Assembly: GCA_946646575.1 (NCBI GenBank)
Contig: CAMPCR010000053.1
Coordinates: 1-5,440, forward strand
Direction of reading: 5' to 3'
Source: UBA3222 sp002363035
GTDB lineage: Bacteria; Verrucomicrobiota; Verrucomicrobiia; Opitutales; UBA9783
DNA length: 5,440 bases
The translations under genes were made by a program, and so were the position numbers. Positions 1 through 5,440 of this stretch are shown piece after piece. The stretch's first letter is position 1; each line of letters begins with the position of its first letter. Under the pieces are notes generated by a model, which searched no databases, had not been told where the DNA came from, and saw only the letters and a list, made by a program, of their open reading frames with translations.

Positions 1-259
1 AAAAGAAACGTATGATTTCTGCGTCATCTGATTTTGCAACTCCTACGGCAAAAACCTTCGCGTATTCGATGAGGTACAAATAATCCTGTTTGAGGTAAAA
101 GCGAAATTTTTCTTTATCCAGACTGCCGTCGCCAATTCCGCGAACAAACGGATGTTCGAGGTAACCGCTCCAGATGTCGCGTACCCTTTCAAGCAAACGT
201 CGGGTCGTTTTTGTCTCCGATGCAAGCCATGACAAGTGCTTTTCGATGGATACTTCCAT
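1..259 (-). CDS. tenA: TenA-family thiaminase II (aminopyrimidine aminohydrolase), 5' part only
   Basis: TenA enzymes are cytoplasmic helical proteins that hydrolyse 4-amino-5-aminomethyl-2-methylpyrimidine or thiamine, salvaging the pyrimidine half of vitamin B1. I translated from the ATG at 259 and get 86 open codons to the left edge of the window, so the C-terminal part is missing. The family signature is clear at residues 36-73: HPFVRGIGDGSL, then KFRFYLKQDYLYL, then EYAKVFAVG. Asp59 and Tyr62 in QDYLYL correspond to the pyrimidine-contacting Asp44 and Tyr47 of Bacillus subtilis TenA. The N-terminus is about 15 residues longer than the B. subtilis protein. The start lies 11 nt after the murA TAG stop. 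An AGAG that overlaps that stop is the only ribosome-site candidate, so co-transcription with murA is likely. The catalytic glutamate and cysteine regions lie outside the window, so thiaminase II activity versus another TenA/CADD-type role cannot be decided. Confidence 0.88.
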   Translation of the reverse strand, partial: MEVSIEKHLSWLASETKTTRRLLERVRDIWSGYLEHPFVRGIGDGSLDKEKFRFYLKQDYLYLIEYAKVFAVGVAKSDDAEIIRFF

Positions 260-270
260 GCAATTAAACT

Positions 271-1554
271 CTAAACGGCATCCGCATCTTCCGTACGCTC
301 CACGTCCGCACCCAAATTGCGCAGTTTTTGATCCAAATTTTCGTAACCGCGATCCACGTGATAAACGCGATGAATACGCGTTTCGCCCTCGGCAACCAAT
401 CCCGCCAAGTACAATGCGGCACCGGCGCGCAGATCCGACGTCATCACATCGGCACCCGATAACGGATGCCCGCCCTGTAAAATCGCCGTACTGCCTTCCA
501 GCGTAACATGCGCTCCCAACCGTTGCAATTCGGCAAGGTGCATAAAGCGTTGCGGATAAATGCGTTCCGTTATGAGGCTCAAACCCTGAATGCAAATTCC
601 CAACACGCATAATTGAGCTTGTAAATCCGTCGGAAATCCCGGGAACGGCAATGTGGTGACTTCAAACGGTTTTAAACGTTCAAAACACGGAAGTACTTCG
701 AGCGTTTGCTCGATTTCGTCAACGCGAACGTCTGCTCCGATGCGTTCCAATACATGCAAAAGAGCACTTAAATGTTGCGGTTGCGCGCCGCAAACACGCA
801 CATGCCCGCGCGTAACTAACCCCGCCAACACAAAGGTTCCCGCTTCGATCCGATCGCCGATGACCGTGTAATCGAAGCCGTGCAAACGATCCGTACCGAC
901 AATTTTCAACGTCGGACTTCCGATGCCGTCGATCGATGCCCCCATTTGTTGCAATAAACGGCACAAATCGACAACTTCAGGTTCACACGCTGCGCTTTCG
1001 ATAACCGTTGTCCCGGGCGTTAAAACCGCCGCCGTCAGGACATTCGCCGTACCCGTTACGGTGCTCCCGAAACGCCCGCCGAGAAACACCGTACCGCCTT
1101 TCGGTTCCTTTGCCGAAACATGCACAACACCTGCTTCAAGCGAAACGGCGTATCCGAGCTTTTGAAGACCGTACAAGTGTAAATCGATCGGACGGTTTCC
1201 GATGACGCAACCGCCCGGCAACGGCACCGAAGCCTTACGCAAACGCCCCGCAAGTGCTCCGAGGACACAAACGGAAGCGCGCATTTTTCGCACCAATTCG
1301 TACGGTGCTTCATGCGTAACGGATTTTGCCTGTAATCGCCACACGTGCGGTTCAAGGGCTTCAATTTCAACACCGAGCGTTTGAAGCAGTCGGACAAAGG
1401 CGGAAACATCGCGCAGTTGCGGAACATTGCGCAAAATACAGACCTCATCGGTCAACAAAGCCGCTGCCATCATTGCCATACAGGCGTTTTTGGCACCGCC
1501 GACCTGCACGGTTCCGTCCAGCGGAACACCGCCGCGAATACACACTTTATCCAT
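271..1554 (-). CDS. murA: UDP-N-acetylglucosamine 1-carboxyvinyltransferase (MurA)
   Basis: MurA transfers enolpyruvate from PEP to UDP-GlcNAc, the first committed step of peptidoglycan synthesis, in the cytoplasm. The 427-residue product matches the usual family length. Visible landmarks, numbered from the ATG at 1554, are: GGAKNA with Lys22; PGGC with the catalytic Cys116 and Arg121 in the mobile loop; FPTDLQAQ with Asp310 as the general base; SDLRAGAAL with Arg376; and the C-terminal YHVDRGYENLDQKL block. Because the active-site Cys is present (Chlamydia and Mycobacterium have Asp), the enzyme is predicted to be fosfomycin-sensitive. The frame stays open to a TTG at 1566, but MDKVCIRGG is the typical MurA start, so I chose the ATG. 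No good Shine-Dalgarno precedes it, only GTGGA. The 186 nt upstream contain no ORF and no promoter I would trust. The stop is TAG, followed closely by tenA. Confidence 0.97.
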   Translation of the reverse strand: MDKVCIRGGVPLDGTVQVGGAKNACMAMMAAALLTDEVCILRNVPQLRDVSAFVRLLQTLGVEIEALEPHVWRLQAKSVTHEAPYELVRKMRASVCVLGALAGRLRKASVPLPGGCVIGNRPIDLHLYGLQKLGYAVSLEAGVVHVSAKEPKGGTVFLGGRFGSTVTGTANVLTAAVLTPGTTVIESAACEPEVVDLCRLLQQMGASIDGIGSPTLKIVGTDRLHGFDYTVIGDRIEAGTFVLAGLVTRGHVRVCGAQPQHLSALLHVLERIGADVRVDEIEQTLEVLPCFERLKPFEVTTLPFPGFPTDLQAQLCVLGICIQGLSLITERIYPQRFMHLAELQRLGAHVTLEGSTAILQGGHPLSGADVMTSDLRAGAALYLAGLVAEGETRIHRVYHVDRGYENLDQKLRNLGADVERTEDADAV

Positions 1555-1740
1555 AATTATCCACAAAGCACCCTACCCCGCCGATTTAGGAACGGATGCA
1601 ACCCGCCTAACCTTCGTTAACACATTTTCAAACACAAACGCCTGCCCCAACCAACCATTCACAAACGAAAAAAATCCTTTTCGATTGCTCCGCCGTTACA
1701 TTCCGTTGCCTCTATGAAGGAATTTTTGAATAAGTTCCCG

Positions 1741-2385
1741 TTATTCGCCGCGATTTCGCGGAGGACGATTTCCGGAACGACGGCGCGGGCGACGATAACC
1801 GCCGGGGCGATTCGTACCACGGTCGAAATGCTTTTGTTCGCCGTGCTGCCCGCAACCGCAGGAAGTTTCTTCGGACGGTTTTGAACCGCCCCCGAACAGT
1901 TTGCCGAAAAACCGCTTTGCCTTCTTTAAAAGCGAATGGCACAGGCAGGAAGCGTCTTCCTTTCCGCTGTGGCAACCGCAGGCTTTTTCACGCCGCATCT
2001 CGCCACCGTCGAAATTTTCCCGACGATTACGACCACCAAAATGCTCTCCGTTACCGTGCCATTCATCTCGCTCCCGAGGACGTCGATTGCGATTTTCGTC
2101 GCGCCCGAACGTCTCTTTCGGGTAATTCAGACGCTCCGCCGTCGGTATTTCAACCGTTTTCAGCTCCTTCGGTTGCGGCGTCGTATCTTCGCGAATGGTC
2201 GCCATACCGCCCGCATTCGGTTTTCGTTTCCAACGTTGCCGCAAATGCGACGGCTTCGGTTGGTTATTAACGGGTTGTTTTTCAACGATTTCTTCTTTTT
2301 TCGTTTCCGATGTTTCGATATTACCGCTTACATTACCCGCTTCGCCGTTCACGGACGCAGGCACTTCATTTTTTTCCTCTGTCAT
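1741..2385 (-). CDS. Uncharacterised Arg/Gly-rich protein with three Cys-X-Cys motifs
   Basis: I do not recognise this 214-residue protein. It is low-complexity and highly charged, and probably largely disordered and cytoplasmic, since it has no signal peptide or membrane segment. Residues 1-45 are acidic and Ser/Asn/Glu-rich. Residues 46-60 form a basic patch (RQRWKRK). Residues 95-135 alternate Arg, Asn, Glu and Gly. Three Cys-X-Cys motifs follow, each with a His close by: CGCH at 136-139, CLCH at 147-150 and CGCGQH at 176-181. Between the second and third lies a short amphipathic basic helix (SLLKKAKRFFGKLFGG, 151-166). The tail from about 189 is RGG/RPRRR-rich. This composition suggests nucleic-acid binding plus metal or redox cysteines, but that is inference. 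It is probably a real gene: it keeps one long frame with domain-like zoning, starts with ATG, ends with TAA and fits the directon. No Shine-Dalgarno is visible upstream of the start. Confidence 0.72.
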   Translation of the reverse strand: MTEEKNEVPASVNGEAGNVSGNIETSETKKEEIVEKQPVNNQPKPSHLRQRWKRKPNAGGMATIREDTTPQPKELKTVEIPTAERLNYPKETFGRDENRNRRPRERDEWHGNGEHFGGRNRRENFDGGEMRREKACGCHSGKEDASCLCHSLLKKAKRFFGKLFGGGSKPSEETSCGCGQHGEQKHFDRGTNRPGGYRRPRRRSGNRPPRNRGE

Positions 2386-2411
2386 AGCAATGAGATCTGA
2401 TTTTGACTCTT

Positions 2412-2440
2412 AAAAAATTTCCTAAAGACCTCTCTCAGGA
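2412..2440 (-). terminator. Possible weak intrinsic terminator or attenuator
   Basis: On the minus strand, between the NamZ-like gene and the Arg/Gly-rich gene, the sequence CCTGAGA, loop GAGG, TCTTTAGG can fold into an imperfect stem: three pairs next to the loop, one G-U pair, a bulged T, then CCT with AGG. It is followed by AAA and six T residues, and preceded by an A/T-rich tract that could extend the pairing. The stem is short and interrupted, so termination would be leaky at best. The position, in the 103-nt gap between two genes, is right for separating the prfA/NamZ-like pair from the downstream genes. Confidence 0.35.
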
Positions 2441-2488
2441 TAAAAATTTTTCTTCCCAAAAACAACAAAAAAAATCCCTATCCGCATG

Positions 2489-3895
2489 CTAATCATACAA
2501 CAAGCAATCGGAACGTTCCTCTTTAAACGCCTGCGTACGTTCTTTCCATTCTTTTAAGTGCTTCGAAATCCATTCGTCTGACAGCGGAGCCGAATTCGAC
2601 AGCACTTCAATGAGACTTTTCTCGCCGATAAGCCCCCGGGCGACCGACCAATAACCCTTCCGTTGTGCAAATCGCGAAAACGGCAGAGCTTCGTCCCAAT
2701 CCGTACACGTTTTGAAACCCTCTTCGGATAAAATCGAAAGCTTATTGTGCCGCTTCTTATCGATATCCAACTGTTTATCAACCTGCATCATTCGCAGCAT
2801 ACACACATCTGGAGCGAATTTTTCCCAATCGGTGATATTTAAGAGGATTCCACCGGTTTCACCGTTTTGAGCAACTTTAAACTCAACGCCCGCGAGTTTT
2901 TTCTCATTGAGACCTTTAACAATCGGTTCCGCATTGCCAACCTTATGATACATATAAAAGAAGCGAAACGGCTGCGCTTCACCACTCTCCGACTCGCGTT
3001 CGGATGCCAAAATCGTTTTAAAATTTCCGTAGATCTGCATCGGTATCATGCAACTGTATGCCAGACAACTTTCGAAATTTGGCAGATTGGGCGACGGCGG
3101 ATGCCAAAAATAGGATTTTTTAAATTTCTGTCCTGACCAAAGAGCATTCGGACGGTAATTTTCCATTTTAACAATCTCAACGGATGCCTTCCTTAATCGT
3201 TCCGACGTTAACGGTTCCAACCACGGATGCTTTTGATAATGTTTCACAAGAAACATCGCAATCTCTCCGATGGTCATCCCATGCAGATGCGGAATGCAAA
3301 AACCGCCGACATACCCCTGCAAATCTTCATCCATGAACGGACCGGATAGCTTTCGTCCCAAAGGGTTCGGTCGATCCAAAACAACAACGCGCTTTCCGTA
3401 ACGAATACATTGTTCAATCGCAAAACGCATGCACGTAATGTACGTATAACAACGAACACCGACATCGCACAAATCCACCACCAGAGTGTCGATATGCTTA
3501 AATTGTTCCGTCGGAACGTATTTCGGTTCCTTTTCCGAACCTTCGTTTCTATATAAGGAACACACGGGAATACGGTCCAATCGCTCATTCTCAACCCGTT
3601 CGCCGGCTTTTGCGGTCGCCGAAAGTCCGTGTTCCGGCGAAAAGAAACAAACAATGTTCTCTTTGATTTTTGAATTCAAAAAAACTTTGTACGTCGGAAC
3701 ATTATCGGAATCGGTCGCCGGCGCATGGGTCAAAATTCCCAGCTTCTGCCCATTCAGACGCTCGAATTCCTCCTCTTTTAAAACGTCAATTCCAAATTTT
3801 AACGTGTCTTGTGTGTGAATATAGAAACGAAACGCAAAGCAACACAGGCAACCGAGCGACAGCACTTTGATGAGACGGTCCAAAACCATTTTCAC
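2489..3895 (-). CDS. DUF1343 / NamZ-family protein (exo-beta-N-acetylmuramidase-like), membrane-anchored or exported
   Basis: NamZ-family enzymes remove terminal MurNAc from the non-reducing end of peptidoglycan fragments outside the cytoplasm. This 468-residue product starts with a basic N-terminus and a hydrophobic stretch at about 11-26, a signal peptide or anchor without a good lipobox. Family blocks in order are: FGIDVL (34-39); a GILTHAPAT strand near 53; FFSPEHG (84-90) with Glu88 as the presumed catalytic acid; DVGVRCYTYI (144-153); VVLDRPNPLG (171-180); PHLHGMTIGE (202-211); and PPSPNLPNFES (266-276). The normally following GRGT block is not recognisable, so the protein is divergent. 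The start is GTG at 3895, whose GTGA overlaps the prfA TGA stop. An ATG two codons later (3889) is an equally possible start. Either way translation is probably coupled to prfA. The stop is TAG. DUF1343 membership is secure; muramidase activity is inferred. Confidence 0.88.
   Translation of the reverse strand: MKMVLDRLIKVLSLGCLCCFAFRFYIHTQDTLKFGIDVLKEEEFERLNGQKLGILTHAPATDSDNVPTYKVFLNSKIKENIVCFFSPEHGLSATAKAGERVENERLDRIPVCSLYRNEGSEKEPKYVPTEQFKHIDTLVVDLCDVGVRCYTYITCMRFAIEQCIRYGKRVVVLDRPNPLGRKLSGPFMDEDLQGYVGGFCIPHLHGMTIGEIAMFLVKHYQKHPWLEPLTSERLRKASVEIVKMENYRPNALWSGQKFKKSYFWHPPSPNLPNFESCLAYSCMIPMQIYGNFKTILASERESESGEAQPFRFFYMYHKVGNAEPIVKGLNEKKLAGVEFKVAQNGETGGILLNITDWEKFAPDVCMLRMMQVDKQLDIDKKRHNKLSILSEEGFKTCTDWDEALPFSRFAQRKGYWSVARGLIGEKSLIEVLSNSAPLSDEWISKHLKEWKERTQAFKEERSDCLLYD
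3001..3230. repeat. Cluster of four CGGATGC words inside the NamZ-like gene
   Basis: Within 230 bases the plus-strand word CGGATGC occurs at 3001, 3098, 3181 and 3224; the first three continue as CGGATGCC. On the coding strand these read as Ala-Ser (3001 and 3181) or His-Pro (3098 and 3224), so they are not a repeated protein motif. Five more copies lie elsewhere in the window, at 463, 1593 and 4522 in the same orientation and at 278 and 4766 inverted. The words are dispersed rather than tandem. Their role is unknown; a DNA-uptake or chromosome-organisation word is possible. Confidence 0.4.
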
Positions 3896-4983
3896 GTATT
3901 TGCTTTCTGTTTTAAAAATTCCGCAAGTCTCGCTTCCTCATCGGCTTTTTGCAACGCCGAAATAAACGGCAGTAGGTCGCCGTCCAACACCTGTTCCAAA
4001 TTATACGCCGTCATGTTGATGCGATGGTCGGTCACGCGGTTTTGCGGGAAATTATACGTACGAATGCGGTCGGAACGATCACCCGAGCCGATCTGCTGTT
4101 TGCGTTCATTGGCGTATTTTTGCGCCTCCTCATCCTGTTTTTGTTTCAGCAAACGCGAACGCAACACCTGCATGGCTTTGGCGCGATTTTTCTGTTGTGA
4201 ACGCTCGTCGGCGCAATAGACAATCATCCCCGTCGGCTTATGCAACAGCTGAACCGCCGAATCGGTCTTATTCACGTGTTGTCCGCCGGCACCGCTCGCG
4301 CGACAAATCGAAATCTCCAGTTCCTCCGGCTTGATTTCCACATCCACCTCCTGCGCCTCGGGCAAAACCGCTACCGTCGCGGACGATGTATGAATGCGAC
4401 CGTTGGCTTCCGTCACGGGAACGCGTTGCACCCGATGCCCGCCGCTTTCGTATTTCAACATTTTATAGACGTTTTCGCCGCGAATAAGGAAAATAATCTC
4501 CTTAAAACCGCCCGTTTCGGACGGATGCCCCGAAAGTAATTCGACCGACCAACGCTGTTGTTCCGCCAACCGCATGTACATGCGGTACAAATCGCCGGCG
4601 AACAACGCCGCCTCCTCGCCGCCCGTGCCGGCGCGAATTTCCAAAATCGTATTGCGCGAATCGCTCGGATCGGGCGGTATCATCGCCACCATCAAGTCGT
4701 GTTGCGCCGTTTCCGATTGTTTCGCCAAATTCTCTTTTTCCCGCTCCGCCAACGCCAGCAACTCTGCATCCGTTTCGGATGTTAATAAAGCCTGCAGTTC
4801 TTTTTCCTGCTTTTGCAACTTTGTGACGGTCTCGTATAACTGAATAATTTTGCTTAAATACCGATGTTCCTGCGATAAATCGGACGCCAGCTTTTTATTT
4901 TGGAACGTCTCCGAACGGCTTAACTGCGCATCGACCTCCGCCAAACGCTTTCGAACGGGTTCAATGTCAGGTAAAAAAGCCAT
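3892..4983 (-). CDS. prfA: Peptide chain release factor 1 (RF1)
   Basis: RF1 recognises UAA and UAG in the ribosomal A site and triggers hydrolysis of peptidyl-tRNA. The 363-residue product is of normal RF1 length. Residues 1-100 form the helical domain 1. TRNTILEIRAGTGGEEA-like sequence near 111-125 opens domain 2. The stop-codon-reading PxT motif is PVT at 189-191, within GGHRVQRVPVTEANGRIHTS, which marks it as RF1 rather than RF2 (SPF). The catalytic loop GAGGQHVNK places GGQ at 233-235. GSGDRSDRIRTYNFPQNRVTDHR (299-321) is the typical conserved block of domain 3. The start is ATG with only a weak GAAG upstream. The gene ends in TGA, which RF1 itself does not read. The usual neighbour prmC, the GGQ methyltransferase, is not next to it. 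The 186 nt between prfA and tRNA-Ala hold no convincing promoter, so read-through from the tRNA is possible. Confidence 0.98.
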   Translation of the reverse strand: MAFLPDIEPVRKRLAEVDAQLSRSETFQNKKLASDLSQEHRYLSKIIQLYETVTKLQKQEKELQALLTSETDAELLALAEREKENLAKQSETAQHDLMVAMIPPDPSDSRNTILEIRAGTGGEEAALFAGDLYRMYMRLAEQQRWSVELLSGHPSETGGFKEIIFLIRGENVYKMLKYESGGHRVQRVPVTEANGRIHTSSATVAVLPEAQEVDVEIKPEELEISICRASGAGGQHVNKTDSAVQLLHKPTGMIVYCADERSQQKNRAKAMQVLRSRLLKQKQDEEAQKYANERKQQIGSGDRSDRIRTYNFPQNRVTDHRINMTAYNLEQVLDGDLLPFISALQKADEEARLAEFLKQKANT

Positions 4984-5169
4984 GTTTCTTCAACTGAAAA
5001 CCGACAAAGTGCTCTGACTGTTATTCTTAATATCTTTGGATTGAATTGAAAGAATAAAGTAACAGATCTCTATACTCCGTTCCTACACAACCACTGCGTA
5101 ATCTACGAAAGAAACACCCCAGGAAAATCCAGAGACCCCAAAAAAACGCGCCACTGGAATGCCGACCTC

Positions 5170-5245
5170 TGGTGGAGTTGATCGGGATCGAACCGACGAC
5201 CTTATCATTGCGAACGATACGCTCTACCAACTGAGCTACAACCCC
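5170..5245 (-). tRNA. tRNA-Ala, anticodon CGC
   Basis: A complete 76-nt cloverleaf can be drawn on the minus strand. The acceptor GGGGTTG pairs with CAACTCC and includes the G3-U70 pair that is the alanine identity element. The D arm is GCTC/GAGC. The anticodon stem TATCG/TGATA (one G-U pair) closes the loop TTCGCAA, giving anticodon CGC, which reads codon GCG. The T arm GTCGG/CCGAT carries loop TTCGATC. Discriminator A and CCA are encoded. Upstream, a CATAAA (5259-5254 on the minus strand) is a weak -10 candidate without a good -35. Downstream there is a run of seven T (5146-5140) but no convincing hairpin. A GCG-specific alanine tRNA suggests a fairly full tRNA set rather than a strongly reduced genome. 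Confidence 0.97.
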
Positions 5246-5323
5246 ATCTGCTTTTTATGGAAATTCGAAAGGATAAAAAAGGCAAGAAAATAAATCGGGA
5301 AACCTTTTAAACCGCAAAGAACC

Positions 5324-5351
5324 TTGACTTTTTTGTCATATTTTTTGGAAT
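5324..5351 (+). promoter_or_regulatory. Sigma70-type promoter of tRNA-Pro
   Basis: TTGACT at 5324-5329 matches five of six bases of the -35 consensus. TGGAAT at 5346-5351, sixteen bases further on, is a 4/6 match to the -10 consensus. The start point would fall about seven bases downstream, near 5358, almost on the first base of the mature tRNA at 5360. A small inverted repeat, TGAC-T6-GTCA (5325-5338), overlaps the -35 region. The -35 is good and the -10 is poor, hence moderate confidence. Confidence 0.5.
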
Positions 5352-5359
5352 AAAAGCAT

Positions 5360-5437
5360 CGGGTCATAGCGCAGTCTGGCTAGCGCACTTGCATGGGGTG
5401 CAAGGGGTCGTGAGTTCGAATCTCACTGACCCGACCA
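5360..5437 (+). tRNA. tRNA-Pro, anticodon GGG
   Basis: This is a complete 78-nt cloverleaf on the plus strand, divergent from tRNA-Ala with 114 nt between them. The acceptor CGGGTCA pairs with TGACCCG, giving the C1-G72 pair typical of bacterial tRNA-Pro. The D arm is GCGC/GCGC with a ten-base loop. The anticodon stem CTTGC/GCAAG closes loop ATGGGGT, anticodon GGG followed by G37, the site methylated in proline tRNAs. The T arm GTGAG/CTCAC carries loop TTCGAAT. Discriminator A and CCA are encoded. It reads codons CCC and CCU. The window ends three bases after CCA, so any terminator or downstream tRNA is not visible. Confidence 0.97.
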
Positions 5438-5440
5438 GGG

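Noticed and set aside
1555..1566. Four-codon N-terminal extension of MurA from a TTG start
   Set aside because: The ATG at 1554 gives the canonical MDKxxIxGG start and a standard length; no better ribosome site supports the TTG.
1650..1700. Terminator after the Arg/Gly-rich gene (CGAAAA with TTTTCG hairpin, T-rich)
   Set aside because: The stem is almost entirely A-T and no T tract follows it.
1936..2400. Plus-strand 154-codon open frame opposite the Arg/Gly-rich gene
   Set aside because: It is the antisense shadow of Arg- and Gly-rich codons. The minus frame shows domain-like zoning, a proper stop and consistent orientation with its neighbours.
2496..3895. Lipoprotein signal in the NamZ-like protein (LSLGC)
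   Set aside because: The residue at -3 is Ser and that at -2 is Leu, which does not fit the lipobox. A signal peptide or anchor is more likely.
5100..5169. Terminator after tRNA-Ala
   Set aside because: A run of seven T exists on the minus strand, but the only pairing (CCAC with GTGG, long loop) uses the tRNA 3' end itself and is too weak.
4984..5169. prfA promoter
   Set aside because: TATAGA and AAGAAT-like -10 candidates are present but none has an acceptable -35 at 16-18 bp.
5027..5230. Minus-strand 67-codon open frame overlapping tRNA-Ala
   Set aside because: Its first third is a translation of the tRNA itself, it has no ribosome site and the rest is low-complexity. It is a chance frame.

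Overview
This window looks like an ordinary chromosomal stretch from a free-living, peptidoglycan-making, probably Gram-negative bacterium. It carries five protein genes, all on the minus strand, and two tRNA genes on opposite strands at the right-hand end. No phage, transposon, CRISPR or plasmid signature is visible. The phylum cannot be fixed from sequence alone. Shine-Dalgarno-like signals are weak at every start, a NamZ (DUF1343) protein is present, and composition is moderate. A PVC-group (Verrucomicrobiota-like) origin would fit, but that is a low-confidence guess.

In transcription order (right to left) the minus strand carries: tRNA-Ala(CGC) at 5245-5170; prfA (release factor 1) at 4983-3892; a membrane-anchored DUF1343/NamZ-family protein at 3895-2489, whose GTG start overlaps the prfA TGA stop; a weak terminator-like hairpin at 2440-2412; an unrecognised 214-residue Arg/Gly-rich protein with three Cys-X-Cys motifs at 2385-1741; murA at 1554-271; and the first 86 codons of a TenA-family thiaminase II at 259-2, which runs off the left edge. 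tRNA-Pro(GGG) lies on the plus strand at 5360-5437, behind a recognisable sigma70-type promoter, divergent from tRNA-Ala.

Two genes concern cell-wall amino sugars. MurA makes the enolpyruvyl precursor of MurNAc. NamZ-family enzymes release terminal MurNAc from peptidoglycan fragments outside the cytoplasm. prfA (translation termination) and tenA (thiamine pyrimidine salvage) look like unrelated passengers of the same directon. The prmC gene that often follows prfA is absent, and the NamZ-like gene takes its place.

The most noteworthy signals are: (1) a strong excess of the word CGGATGC/GCATCCG, with nine copies in 5.4 kb against about 0.7 expected by chance, occurring in several reading frames and once between genes, reminiscent of a DNA-uptake or other genome-wide signal word; (2) the NamZ-like protein, which keeps the SPEHG and DRPNP blocks but lacks the usual GRGT block; (3) the Arg/Gly-rich Cys-X-Cys protein, which has no recognisable family.
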